Assembly: GCA_964030785.1 (NCBI GenBank)
Contig: OZ034971.1
Coordinates: forward strand, 33,269,304-33,333,303
DNA: 64,000 bases
Source: Siderastrea siderea
Lineage: Eukaryota; Cnidaria; Anthozoa; Scleractinia; Rhizangiidae
Direction of reading: 5' to 3'
Under the pieces are notes generated by a model. The model was not told the DNA's origin. It worked only from the letters and a program-made list of their open reading frames with translations, and made no database searches. Below are positions 33,421-44,969 of the stretch, one piece after another (position 1 is the first letter of the stretch; each line of letters opens with the position of its first letter). The translations under genes were made by a program, and so were the position numbers.

Positions 33421-34658
33421 TATAGTAGGAAACGTGAGTTGTTCTCAAACTGAGCAGTTGAGAGAGAAAACATTTCTATACTTACGACTAGTTACCTAAA
33501 ATAAATCAATCATTAAATAAATATTCATTCCAACGCCGAGGAATCACTGGACTGGGGAGCACTACCAAACTAAGATATCCTCAGTGCCACTTCAAATATT
33601 GGACGAGGTGGGGGTGTTGAAAGAGAGCATAGAACAAAAATCAACGACTGCGAGCCAACAATGGTATAGGTGTGGCTGCACGTTTATTCAATCCAGAAAA
33701 TAATGACAATATATGAAAAGATAGACGCTTTCTTGATATCTTTATCACTCCGTGACTCTCTTGACCAGACTGCGTTTTCTAACTGTCACAGAAAGTTGAT
33801 GAGCATTAGTTCTTCACCACATTGGCCAGGGCAATAAAATCGAGTCACAAAGATCCTGAAGGTTCCAATAAAGACGCTCTGTTTGAATGCTAGGGGCCAG
33901 GATGCTTTTGTGAGTTCTCCACATCAGAGGGACCTCAAGACCACATCCACTTTGGGCAGCACGACAAGGCAGCAACCGTCAGAAGGTTTGTATGAAAGAC
34001 GTGACTGGGCATCCACGTTTTCATCGCACTAGAATCCAAGCTATCAGCAGGGGGCAAATTGCACCCTTTTCATCACCTAGAGTAAGAATGTAGCCCTTTC
34101 TTATACACATGTTTATATCCCAACGATAAGCCAAAAAAGTAGAATATCTCATTGTCGCAACGTTTGTACCTGGGCTTTCAGTCGCCCTGAGTCGGTTACT
34201 AAAGGCCCTCAACTTTCGTGTGTTCCGCGTCATTTTTGCCAGAATTTGGCACCTTTTTATATACTTAATAGCTGCTTTCTCTTTTACTTAGCAGCGCACT
34301 TTGCTGACCTTTAATATACTTATTATACTAAGATAACGATTTTTCCAATCTTTCACTACGCTGCAGGCTCAAAAAGTCACCCTTTTTGGGCGGAGCCTCC
34401 CCGTATAATCCACTATAGGAAGTGCCCTCCCCCCCCCCCAATTGGAAAGTGTTTGTAACAATCGAATTGTGCCGCATGGGCTGGCATTTCAGAGACCAAG
34501 AGGAAAGGATCGAGGATTTCGGAGAGGGTAAAAGAGTACCCTACAACGCGATTTGATATTGGCGAGGAAAGACTACGAATAGCTGATTCAGTCAGGAGTC
34601 AGGAGTCAGGGTTATGGGCTCCTGATTCAGTACAGGTATCAGGGGACATGAGAAAGGC
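33421..34658. other. Loop of inverted repeat 2
   Basis: No gene seen. It contains the third G-run family member (34045-34440) and a GTCAGGAGTCAGG short repeat near 34590. Confidence 0.5.
34045..34440. mobile_element. G-run-ended non-autonomous element (family member 3)
   Basis: It ends GGGCGGAGCCTCCCCGTATA..GGAAGTGCCC(C)n like the copy at 10070-10132. The left terminus is missing or decayed. Both large foldback structures carry one member of this family in the loop. Confidence 0.6.
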
Positions 34659-36406
34659 CATATTTGACATTTCCTATTCATATTTCCAACTTACGACTGT
34701 ACTGTGCGTTGTGACGTATTTCTCTTTATGATATAAACAAGAGTGTTTTAGTGGAAAGTAGACCACTCGTAAAGTTCACACGAAACTACATCTGGGACTC
34801 GAGTGGCGTATTTCCATATCCTCACTAGTGAGGATATCGATGACGTCATTTTCCGCTCTTACACTCTCTTATTCTCTTACTCTTGTGCAAAGATACTCTC
34901 TCTATATAATAGAAAGAATATTACATGGTGGCTTGAATATATGAATTTTATTTTCTCGTGGTAGAAGACAATATTTTACCACTCGAAAATAAAATCCTAT
35001 CTTCGCGCCGCCGTGTAATATCCTCTATATGTTTTTAGTGAACGCCAATGCACCCCGTCACGCTCGCACTTTTTTTCTCTCACTTGCTAGATGAAACCTG
35101 TTCACCACTTTCCATAAATTATCATTAAGTGCACAGGGCCTAACTCGGAAAGGATTTTTTTTAATTTCTCTTTTCGCTTGCTACTAAGTTAGTCGCGCGA
35201 CATCGATGAGATTGTGTGACAAATTGTGACGTAAGCAAACGTCGGGGTCGTCCCGAGTCTTCTGAGATGAGTAATTCCAACTACTGCGAACTTCACAATT
35301 TCTCTTTATACTGAAAAGAAGATTCCTACAGTCCATTACCGAACGACTAGACCCAAGGCTAAAACGGAAACTCAGGCGACTTAGGCGAAAATAATCTCAT
35401 TTCACCTTCTGGCGGGCCAGTTCCCAGGTGAGTCTGGACAACTAGCACGATTTTCGTTGCAACTTCTCAAATTATATTTTTCTGCCTCGACCGCGTCCAA
35501 GTTGTAGGAGGTGTTGAACAGCCTAAATTCATTGTTGTAGTTCAACTACATAACTTCTTTTCTTCTTCTAGGGATCTTGAAAATGTTTTGTATTCCTTAC
35601 CGGAGCAGAAATCTGGATCAACTACGATACCCGACGTTGTTTCCTTTGTTGAGCGTCACCCGCCATGAATATTTATCAACTTAACGCAACTTTCATCCTG
35701 TTCTGGATCAAAATTGGATGTACGAGCATTAAAGGAAGCGATAGACATTTATTTTGGTGGACAGCAACGGGTTAGGATCCCCGAATAAAGTATTTTTGCC
35801 AAGTTCTAGGGTGATGTAAGTGACCTTTGGCACGAGCGATATTAACGTTAACACGCTGTCAATGGCGGAGTTCTAACCTGTTTTCGCTTGTGATCCAGGG
35901 AGATACCCGCACGTTTGAGCTTACAAATTGATTAAATAAGGTAAGAACTTTGCTGTGATGTTGTTTTTTAACCCAATTTAGGCCGCAAACGATACGAAAT
36001 TGTTTGCTGTATTTGGCCCATTTTTGATCTCATTATAGGCTTCAGAGTAGGCTGTCTTTAACTTCACCTGACGTGCTCAAAACTTTATCAACTTTTTCCA
36101 CATTTTGTCTGTGAACTTGGTCGGTGTCTCTTAGATACTAGGTCAAAGCAAAATTTGTAAGCTACATTTAGTTGGCCGTAGCGCGTATCTCAAAATCCAT
36201 AAATTTCAGTCTTTTGATCACCGCCGAAACCCCGTTGCGGGCAAAATTGGCTTTTGGCTTGTAGCAAAGCGAAAATAAAGAATTGGAAAATAAATAAAGT
36301 GGTTTTGATACATGTGTACCAAACCCTTTTCACAAACAAAAAATAAGGGAAAACTATTTTTGGTCGCGAAATCGAGTGGACCGCTTTTAGCGAGAATGCC
36401 ACTTAA
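34659..36406 (-). repeat. Large inverted repeat 2, right arm
   Basis: Reverse complement of 31669-33420, with small indels. It includes the mirror copy of the nested MITE. Confidence 0.85.
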
Positions 36407-36477
36407 GTCACTAGTGTGATAAATCATACAGGTCACCAGAATGAACGACCACTTGGTAATCACTTGAGATCAAGTTG

Positions 36478-36578
36478 TGATGTTTAATTAAATTCCTTCT
36501 AATTGTTCAAAACGAAATATGCGGAGGCTTAAACGGTCAAGCCTTTTGATTGTAACCACCTTTCGTTCGTTCGTTCGT

Positions 36579-36626
<48 letters not shown>

Positions 36627-36695
36627 TATCTTTCTTTATTTATCACCTGTAGGGCACTTCGACATCGCTGATCCTAGCAGTATGCAGGATGCGTG
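36478..36695 (+). repeat. Interspersed repeat with (CTTT)n, also at 38005-38157
   Basis: The shared phrases GTGATGTTTAATTAAATTCC, AAGCCTTTTGATTGTA and GCTGATCCTAGCAGTA occur in the same order at 38005-38157. Here the (CTTT)n run at 36561-36635 has expanded. Confidence 0.75.
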
Positions 36696-36730
36696 TCGCC
36701 ACCTAGCTGAAATATGACCTATGCTCGCCA

Positions 36731-36830
36731 CTGGTCTCCCGGTAGCTCAGTGGTTAGAGCCTTCGACCGGTGCACGGAAGGTCATGGGTTCGATTCCCGT
36801 CGGCGACTCAGATTTTTTCACTTTATCCCA
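36731..36830 (+). repeat. tRNA-derived SINE head
   Basis: GGTAGCTCAGTGGTTAGAGC (A box) and GGTTCGATTCCC (B box) sit in a nearly complete tRNA-like shape with CGACCGGTGCACGGAAGG between. They are followed by a CAGATTTTTTC tail typical of a coral SINE (memory). The acceptor stem does not pair cleanly, so it is not called as a tRNA gene. Confidence 0.7.
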
Positions 36831-36839
36831 CGCTCGCTC

Positions 36840-37620
36840 CATGTTGAATATTCCGTCTTTTCTTGACCTTCATTTTTTTGCAGTTTTCAAAGTCAAGATG
36901 TTGATGTTGTAACACCATTGCTTTCTTAGAAAATTTAATTTAGAGATATGTTTCACTGCAATGTTTTGCATATTATTATCAATCTAGGGGAACGATCATT
37001 ATTTATCGCCTGGGGGAGGTGATCGCAAGATTATTTGCTAAGACCGATAGTGGGTGTGCCAAATTTGAAACCATTGATTTGCATCTTGTCAAGAGCATGC
37101 TGATTAATTTCATGCCGGAAATTGCCCAGAATAGCTAATAAATTTTAAAGCACGTGGCAGTTTTAGATGTATTTTTTTATTGTATTTGTATTTTTTGTAT
37201 TGTTGTTATTTCTGTAATCCATCAATCATCATACAATTATCTCATTGCATAAAGAAAAAAGTGTTGTGGAGCCAAGTGGCGGCGGTGGGGGAGGGGGGGG
37301 AGGGGGATGAAATTGTGGTGTCCGTTTGGGGGGCATGTAGATGTCACAGTTCCTTGGAGAGGGATTAGATATTTCAAGATGGTTTCATACCAAAATTGTC
37401 TTACCTCCTCCAGATGATAAATAATGACTGATGCCTTCTCAACGTGTAAACTGAAATCGGATCGAGTGGATTACATACAGTAGGATTAAGTTAAATGAAC
37501 AACAATTCCTAAACGGCAGACAACTATAGTGCATAGGTAACCTTAACATTTCATTGATAACCTCACACAACGGTACAAGAATTGACAACTGACAGTATAA
37601 TATCGGGATTTTTACTACTT
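36840..37620. other. No gene recognised
   Basis: AT-rich intron-like sequence. A G-rich run at about 37283-37306. Confidence 0.4.
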
Positions 37621-37627
37621 TCCAAAG

Positions 37628-37855
37628 GCCAAAGTTGACATCACTGTTGTCCTCATGCACTTTGGACAAGAACTTCGCAGGCAACCACTCCCCTACCAGC
37701 TTCATATTAGCAAACATCTGATGTCTCTCGGTGTACAAATGATCATTGGCGCTCATTCACACGTGCTGCAGCCACATTGTTTCCATGACAACAAGCTCGT
37801 AGCGTACAGTTTGGGGAATTTTTTGTTCTACCCTCAACGACCTCTGAGTACAGCG
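37628..37855 (+). CDS. CapA/PgsAA-like paralog A, exon 5
   Basis: The acceptor is TTTCCAAAG|GCC and the donor CAGCG|GTAATG; 228 nt, phase 0 at both ends. It encodes a CapA segment with the motifs HFGQEL, GAHSHVLQP and VAYSLGNFLF, close to the CapA pattern 'HWGxEY...GHHPHVLQP...YSLGNFIF'. Both histidines of the GxHxH motif are kept. Homologous to the exon at 46971-47204. No exons 2-4 of this paralog were found upstream to 23.7 kb, so it is a 5'-truncated gene or a leftover block. Confidence 0.85.
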
Positions 37856-38290
37856 GTAATGTGCAATGTGATATAACCAAGAATGAATCTATGACCACCT
37901 TAAGCATGTTTCAACATCCCGAGAGAGGGGTAAGCCAGGCGCTAGGAAGGGGGGGGGGGAAGTTGTAGTGAAGGCTGGTGAGAATGGGACAGTCGTGACC
38001 AATTTGTGATGTTTAATTAAATTCCCTCGATTTGTACAAAACGAAATGTACAGAGGCTGAAACGGCTAAGCCTTTTGATTGTAGCCATCTTTCTTTCTTT
38101 ATTCATCACCTGTGCAGCACTTCTACATTGCTGATCCTAGCAGTAAGCAGGATCATACTTCTACTTTTAACGACCTCTGAGTACAGCGGTAATGTACAAC
38201 GTGATATAGCCAAGAATGAATCTATGACCACCTTAAGCATGTTTCAGCCTCCCGATAGAGGGGTAAGCCAGGAGCTAGGAAGGGGGGCGG
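37846..38290. repeat. Partial duplication of exon-5 end and following intron
   Basis: The end of exon 5 and its donor (CGACCTCTGAGTACAGCGGT) with the next about 110 bp recur at 38170-38290, including AGCCAGG.GCTAGGAAGGGG. The second copy is in an intron and has no acceptor, so it is probably not an exon. Confidence 0.75.
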
Positions 38291-38301
38291 GAGGGGGGGG
38301 G

Positions 38302-38380
38302 TGGAGTTGTGGTGAAGGCTGGTGAGAATGGGGCAGTTGTGGGAGTTGTGGTGAAGGCTGGTGAGAATGGGGCAGTTGTG
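38302..38380. repeat. 39-bp tandem repeat, two copies
   Basis: GGAGTTGTGGTGAAGGCTGG followed by TGAGAATGGGGCAGTTGTG, twice in a row. A single related unit lies near 37962-37998. Confidence 0.85.
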
Positions 38381-38602
38381 ACTGGAGATAATTTTCCAAA
38401 TCACTAAATCGTATTGGTCCTCCACAGTTTTCAGAAGTGAAGGACATCTTTGCATGCAACAAACTGCTTGTCTCCCGACTCAGCAGTCGGACATTAAGCT
38501 TTGCGTAAAACTATAATGGGAATAACACGACCTTTTTTCAATCTTTGGGCAGCTTTGAACTATCAAAGCCTTATAACATTTTTTATTTCTTTTTTTTTTC
38601 AG

Positions 38603-38724
38603 CTTGTGTATGGGAGTTTTAAAATGAAACCTGATAAAACCCGTATAGATTCATACGAATACTTCGTTCTTGGAGACAGCAACTACTTAAAAATGACCCA
38701 GATGCTGAAAGTAACTGTATCAAG
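38603..38724 (+). CDS. CapA/PgsAA-like paralog A, exon 6
   Basis: The acceptor is a T-rich tract ending CAG and the donor is TCAAG|GTACAT; 122 nt, phase 0 in and phase 2 out. It reads LVYGSFKMKPDKTRIDSYEY through MTQMLKVTVSR. Homologous to exons 49159-49280 and 59366-59487. Confidence 0.85.
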
Positions 38725-38999
38725 GTACATATCGATAAGTAGGAAGCTTTCGTTCGGGTCCATCTTGCAAAGAAATATTACCTCTATCATTAACATTTAA
38801 AAACTGGGTCCCACCATTTGTAGCAATTGTGTTGAAGAAACTCTTATTGCATTGCAAAATTGAATAAAACTTTAGACTGCCTCTGCCATTTCCCAGTCCA
38901 CAGACTATGAAGATTCCCATGAAGAGGTCGGCTCCGTGGGGTGATCCTGAAACACAGGGGATTGGTTTTTTTTGTAGACACAGAGAGCTTTGAAAACAG

Positions 39000-39760
39000 A
39001 GGCAGAGCAATTTAGCTATACATATTTAAAGTCAGCTGTACCAGAAACGCACCGTTCCTTTATTAAGTACATGGCTGCAGTGCTAGGGAGCAGGAAATAA
39101 CAGAAGGAAAACGGATCTCGTCAAAAGGTTTCGACGTATGATTCACGTGTTTTTGCAATCAAAGCAAAGGCCGCTAAACTTTTTCTGGCAGGTATTTGAT
39201 TGGTTTCCATTGCAATTATATTATTTAGGATAGTTTCCCAAAATTTGATTTTTTGGTTTCCTAATAAGTTATTCCGGTCGTAACTTTCACACTAATATTA
39301 ATTCCACTAAATTTTGACACTTTCTAATGTCTTTGCAATTGAGAGATCGAGGATGCAAGGTGACAGTGTCTCGAAGGCATGCATGACGTAATTACCATGT
39401 CATGTGATAGCAGCACTTTTCCTGTTGAGGAAAAACTGGAAACACTGCGCTACCAGAATGCTTTTGGATTTTGCAGACGTTTTTTTCCAGCTAAATGATT
39501 TGCAGAATATTTATTTAAAGAAAAGGCACCCAACGCACCTCGTCCCAGATTTTTTATAGCTTCTGAGCTGGAGAGAGGAATACTGAAGAATGAAATCCAA
39601 AAATCCAATAAAAGGAGAAGTTTTAAACTGAGAACCGTATAAGAAATATCGTCCTCCCCAACCAGAACAGACGAAATAGACAAATGAACAAAATCAGAAT
39701 CCCGAGTTTTGCTCAATCTTTCAGGATCTTTATTACGATATTGAAAGTTGAGGAGCTTTG
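39000..39760. other. Intron of paralog A, nothing recognised
   Basis: No coding motif and no repeat structure that I can support. Confidence 0.4.
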
Positions 39761-39764
39761 CCTA

Positions 39765-40070
39765 CAGTTGACAAGAGTCAGCAAAAGATGACGATGATGG
39801 TTGAGAGAGTTGACGGGGGTTGTCGAGAGCTAACGAGAGTTGGGGGGAGAGTTGAAAAGAGCCGGGGAAAGTTAAAGGAGGCTGGCGAAAATTGACGAGA
39901 TTTAAGATAGATGACGAGAGTTTTGGCGAGATTGAATTGGAGAGTGCTGACCAGTGTTATGCGTGTTAACGAGAGCTGACTAGAGTCACATGGAGTTTCT
40001 GAGAGTTGACCGACGACTTGACAGAATTAAACGTTAAGACAATTGCCGAGACTTGAGGAAAATTGATTGG
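39765..40070. repeat. Degenerate GAGAGTTGAC-type minisatellite
   Basis: Many loose copies of an 11-13 bp phrase (GTTGACGAGAG, GTTGTCGAGAG, GCTGACTAGAG) run through 300 bp inside an intron. Drift is high. Confidence 0.7.
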
Positions 40071-40332
40071 CCGTCATTATAGTAGGAGCAGGGTTTTTTG
40101 CCGAATGCCTAACGCTGGGTTAATAGCATTTAGGGTTAAACACCCATCTAAAGTGTTTAGGCTTAAGCAGTTCAATAAACAATAATGGGTGAGCGATTGG
40201 GTAAGCACTGATTCTACAGACGGTAAACTTTCAGTTGATTTTATGTGGGTTCTTCGTTCGGCATACTGCGTTCTGCGACTTTACCTCCACATTATTTTCC
40301 TTTAATATTTTGAATCAATTATTTTTTTTCAG

Positions 40333-40486
40333 AAATGGTGTTTTAGTTGCTAAATATCTGCCCATGAAACTTGCCTTTGATCCAAAAACCAAGCGGCTTC
40401 ATCCAGAGCCTGTAAAGAACGCCAAATGGATAAGCTTTTGTGGAAAGGAGGACAAACAGTGCCAAAAAAATTGCACGTTTTCATGA
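40333..40486 (+). CDS. CapA/PgsAA-like paralog A, terminal exon
   Basis: The acceptor is TTTTTTTTCAG. It reads RNGVLVAKYLPMKLAFDPK...AKWISFCGKEDKQCQKNC and stops at TGA 40484-40486. With exons 5 and 6 it makes 504 nt in frame. The Cys-containing tail (CGKEDKQCQKxC) is shared with the exon at 59798, suggesting disulfides in a secreted protein. Confidence 0.87.
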
Positions 40487-40860
40487 AAAGAAAAAAGGTT
40501 TCTTCACGAACCAGCAACATTGAGATATGGAAATTTTTTCAAAACATCTGGCGCTGAACACATCCAGTTTGTTGGTGAATCTTCCAAATATATGCCTTTC
40601 ACTGTGTGGGATGGAAGGGAAATTAATGCCGAATGAACGGGTTAAAATAGTAAAAGAATATTTGCTAGTTCTTCAGGGATTTCTATGAAATAGCAGCGAA
40701 CATTTAACGATGGTGAAAGTAAAATATTATTTTCACCAGTGCATTCCATAAAAAACCGATCAATCACTATATTATCCTGTAAACAAAAACTTCAACGAAA
40801 ACATTGCTCTATCAAAATTTGTGATGGTTTTAAGTGATGTTGAATTTGCTTGGCCACTTC

Positions 40861-42002
40861 CAGGGGCGTTCCTGCCTTTACGCGAAATACGCAAGTGCGT
40901 ACCAGAATTTCCCGCCGTTAATGTAATTTTTCTTTATTATTTGACGGTTTATAATGTAAAGAAGAAAAATAAAATTCTGAAGCCGTGTGCCTTGGTGTAT
41001 TGCATAATCTCTTCTTGTCCAAGAAACCCTTCAAAACTCCACTTACTGTCTTTGAGATGTGTTCCAATCAGCTATGCCTATGGCTAATGAATAGTGAAAA
41101 TTAAAACTTTCCGCTTTTGGGATAAGTATCAACAACCTTTCGTACCGGCGCTAAAAAGAAAGTTATTAGTATTTTCAGAAAAAAACTTCAACAAGAGAAC
41201 ACGGTGAAAACTTACAGCAGAAGGTAGTTACAAACATACGGTAAGGAGGAATTCCATGTTTGTTTGAAATCTTGCACTTGGAAATGTAATGAAAAAGAAA
41301 AATTGAATTTTCCCTCAGATTTTTTTTATCTCTCACTGATGTCAATTCTGTTCACTTTCATCTTTACCCTCTTTTTGACTAATTGATCACCCTACTTAGT
41401 TTGATAATTTTTCACCCAAAAGAATCATCTGTTCTCGCTATTCTTCTTACAATTTCTGTGTCGACTGCGACTCCTGAGCAGTCATTTAGTACCTTTCGCA
41501 GCGTCAAGACCTACATGCTCTCAACCATGACAGCTGAGCAGCTCTCTTCTCTGGTGCTTATGCTTGCTTACAGAGATACTCCGATTGACGCCGAAAATAC
41601 AACACGGTAATTTTGCGCTAAGAAGAGCAGAAGGTTAGCTTTTCAATTGTGACTACTGCGTATGTGTAATTGTCTCGAGATAATTTTCATTTGCCTAGAA
41701 AGAAAGAGAACATCAAACATCGCTGGAAAATGCATTTGATTTGTGAGATCGAGAATACTATTGAAACGGCAATAAATGTATTTCTGACTGTAATCACATG
41801 AAACAAGCAGGGGCAAACTGTATGTGAGCCGTTAGACAGCTGTTAACACATTTGGCTTTTGCTAAAACCGGGTGAAGGCCGATGGAGTTTCGGTCGAAAC
41901 GTCTTTTAAGCATTTTTTTGTAAACGTCATGTTTGTCTCCCTCCGGGTAAGTGTTAGTCTGACTTTGTGCGTACTAGCCAAAATTGTCTGGGAACGCCCC
42001 TG
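40861..42002. mobile_element. hAT-like transposon relic
   Basis: CAGGGGCGTTCC at 40861-40872 is the exact reverse complement of 41991-42002, and CAGGG-type ends fit hAT. The interior keeps the hAT C-terminal dimerisation segment at 41383-41610. No matching 8-bp target duplication is visible, so the ends are either decayed or coincidental. Confidence 0.6.
41383..41610 (+). pseudogene. hAT transposase C-terminal (dimerisation) fragment
   Basis: VSTATPEQSFSTFRSVKTYM then STMTAEQLSSLVLMLAYRD follows the family pattern 'ATxExSFSxxRxxKTxxRSTMxxxRLxxLxLL'. Only the last 75 residues remain. Confidence 0.8.
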
Positions 42003-43060
42003 AACTGTATGACTGCAGGCTTGGGATTCAAGATGGCGGCCTCAAACTTCAAAATGGCTGGTTTGTAACGTCATTGTGACGTCATAACATGTCATAATTG
42101 ACACATCACAAACCCAATCTGTTATAAGCTAATGACGTGCTAAAAACGTGCCAAGTTTCATCCCAAGAGCATTAATATTTTTCGAGATCTGCAGAGGGGG
42201 GGGGGGGGGGACACAAAGTGCTCCCCCCTCAGGTTCAGGAGTTCAAAAAAATTCCAGTCAAAATAGAGTTAATAGTTTTACTGAATAAGTATGATAACTG
42301 AACAAGAAATGGACCATTATGTTTAGGTTTTCATGTCTCTATTAGCTTTTTAAAGTATGACAAACGCGAGCAAAATGCCCGTGATTTTGTTTCTTTAAGA
42401 AGGGCTGTCATGTGAACCGATCGTCCGGGAGCTGGGGCACTCAATTTAATTTTCAGTACTTTTCATCGTCATGGAAAGGAGGCTAGTGTGTTAAAACGCA
42501 CTTTTGTATGCTTCATAGTAGCAAATATTGATTTCAAATACTTCAAAACACTTAGGGGAGCTGGGTAGTCTGCAAAGCACTTAAGGTGTTTACAATAAAC
42601 ACACTTGAAATCCCATGAACAGTTTCTGATTTCAATGAGACGACTTTTGCGTACGACTGCCACAAGCGATAAAATGAAACGCCAACATGTATAACTTCAA
42701 GTTTGTGTCGCAAAATTTTAACTAAAAACGTGGTAAAAGAAACAGTCCTTGCATTGTGATCTAATAACATTATTACACTTCTTCCCTATCGGACCTATCG
42801 TCTTTCCATCACTTTCCTCTTCATGGAATATGATCCAGTAAAAACGTTTCCCGTTTATGCCTTGTTCTTTTTTCGGGATTCTTATTCATTTTCTCCCAAG
42901 TGTCGAAATCTGTTGTTTCTAGCATAACAAAACCTTACTTAAATCGCGAAATGAAAACACTCTCCAAATACACCATTTCCAAAATCGCAAAATTTAGGTA
43001 TCTATATAAACAAACAAAAGCTAGAAAATGAAATGTAATCAACGACATTATTTCTTTTAG
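42003..43060. other. No gene recognised upstream of paralog B exon 2
   Basis: Includes CAAGATGGCGGCC and repeated ACGTCAT phrases near 42030-42090 (repeat-like) and a G13 run near 42198. No signal-peptide exon found. Confidence 0.4.
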
Positions 43061-43304
43061 AACATGCCACTCTGCTCTTTGTGGGCGATATTTCCTTTGC
43101 CGGCACGGTAAAATATTACGTGGAAAAAAATTGTTACACATACAACGACTCGTTCAATGATGTGGCATCTTACGTGAGAGAAGCTGACATTTCAGTGGCG
43201 AATTTAGAGTCTCCATTTGTCGGTGGAAATATTTACCGCTACAAGTACAAAGGAAAGAGGACAACTATCTTGGATTCTAGTCCGCAGTCTGCCCCAGCAT
43301 TAAG
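43061..43304 (+). CDS. CapA/PgsAA-like paralog B, exon 2
   Basis: The acceptor is TTTCTTTTAG and the donor ATTAAG|GTAAAG; 244 nt. After a first exon ending in G it starts E-H-A-T-L-L-F-V-G-D. It carries the CapA first metal-site motif (FVGDISFAG) and the ANLESP motif. In CapA-type proteins these Asp and Glu sit in the calcineurin-like metal centre. It is the N-terminal third of the mature domain. Confidence 0.9.
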
Positions 43305-43385
43305 GTAAAGTTATCTCTAGTTTTAACATATTATAAAACAACAACAGCCCATTTTACAGTTGCGTCTTTAGCCTTATAGTCTCGT

Positions 43386-43625
43386 ATGATATGGCATGGT
43401 ATGCTATGGTATAACATGGTATGGTATGGTATGGTACGGTATGGTACGGTATGGTATGGTATGGTATGATATGATATGATATGGTATGGTATGGTATGGT
43501 ATGATATGGTATGGTATGGTATGGTATGATATGGTATGATATGGTATGGTATGGTATGGTATAATATGGTATGGTATGGTATGGTATGGTATAATATGGT
43601 ATGGTATGGTATAGTATGGTATTGT
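43386..43625. repeat. (ATGGT)n pentanucleotide microsatellite
   Basis: About 240 bp of ATGGT with interspersed ATGAT, ACGGT and ATAAT variants, in intron 2 of paralog B. Confidence 0.95.
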
Positions 43626-44082
43626 AATGTTGTGACCTGTGAGCCAAAGGCAACGTTTAAATTCATTACGGCTCAAAAACAATTTGCTCGATTCGAATTT
43701 GTTTTGGAAAGCAGGACGGTTAGTAATAATAAAGACTACTCTAGCTCTGGTTCCATTCCTGCGTAGGCCAGAGCAAAACAGCAAACTGTAAAATGAGCTT
43801 ATTTCAAACAACTACCGAAAAAACTCGCAATAATGGAAAGAACTCACAGTGCTGCGCTTATTTAGGCGTCAGATAACTGTGGCATCGGTAAATGTAAGGA
43901 TTTTTAAGACAACGAAAGGCTAAGTACGTATAAATTTTCGCATTGACTCCAAAAAAGACAAAAAAAGTACTTCACAACGGTCTAAAAGGTGCCATGTTTT
44001 GTCTGTCATTAGAGGACACTCAATTGGTGGTTTAAAGTCATCCTTCGGATTAAAGTACAACCACATTTCAGTTGGTTAGACT

Positions 44083-44560
44083 TGCCAACATACATACATA
44101 CATACATACATACATACATACATACATACATACATACATACATACATACATACATACATACATACATACATACATACATACATACATACATACATACATA
44201 CATACATTCAAAGCATCAAAAAAACAAAAGTGAATATACAAAGAATGCATTGAAAAGGGAGCTTAAGAAGTTGGCCCTGTGTAAAAAAACTCCCGAAAGA
44301 CAAGTCTTAAAAATATTCAATAAATATTAAGAATCTAATGTTAAAAATTTACATACAAGGGATAGTTAAAAATAAAACCAGTAAGGAATAAAAAGACAAT
44401 ACTACGAGATATTTAAAAATGATTCTAAAGATCGCTTAAAACATGCAAGATTTCCCGCCCCGACAACCCAATCTGGTAAATCGTTCCATTCTTTTACAAT
44501 TCTAATTAAAAAATGAATATTTGTAACAGTTACAACTAGATGCTTGTTCGTCCTTAACCT
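44083..44560 (-). mobile_element. 5'-truncated LINE with (TATG)n tail
   Basis: The minus strand encodes a LINE RT terminus: EWNDLPDWVVGAGN then CFKRSLESFLNIS*. It is followed by 3' UTR and a 125-bp tetranucleotide run (44085-44208). Same tail type as the LINE in the transposase gene. Confidence 0.75.
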
Positions 44561-44824
44561 TTAAGCCCCAATATCAACAATGCATATTCTCCTCACTGTT
44601 GTCCATATATTTGTTATGTTACTTGTTAGGAGAATTTGATTAAACATCAAGACATTTCACCTTTGGGCATTTCTTTTATCTCATGACTTGTATGTTTCAT
44701 CAACTGATCACATTGTAAGGAGAAATTAGATGCTTGTCACTTTTGGGGCTTAACCAGTTGAATGAACCAACCGTACCTAATGCTTTAGGGGCACCTAGTT
44801 CTTGACCTTCTCACGTTTTCCTAG

Positions 44825-44969
44825 TTTCGCAGGCTTTGATGCAGTTACAGTCGCCAACAATCACTTCAACGACTTTGGTTCTGAAGGCGCCAACTTTACA
44901 ATTAAACTGCTCAAAAAAACCGGAATGAAGTATTTTGGTATCAGTTATGGAAGATACCACACATCTCAG
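44825..44969 (+). CDS. CapA/PgsAA-like paralog B, exon 3
   Basis: The acceptor is TTTTCCTAG and the donor CTCAG|GTGCTG; 145 nt, which brings the frame back to phase 0. It contains VTVANNHFNDFG, matching the CapA 'ANNHxxDxG' metal-binding motif. Confidence 0.9.

Noticed and set aside
36731..36811. Functional tRNA gene
   Set aside because: A and B boxes are good, but the acceptor stem does not close and a SINE-type tail follows.
38170..38195. Second copy of exon 5 of paralog A
   Set aside because: Only the last about 25 bp of the exon are duplicated and no acceptor precedes them.
38222..38462. Proline/histidine-rich ORFs (SHNCPILTSLHH repeats)
   Set aside because: Translation of the 39-bp intronic tandem repeat on the antisense strand.
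43331..43811. Long ORFs with repeated HTIPY/YHTI or WYGMV
   Set aside because: Translation of the ATGGT microsatellite in several frames; no protein signal.
44009..44330. ORFs of repeated MYVC / YIHT
   Set aside because: Translation of the CATA tetranucleotide tail of a LINE.
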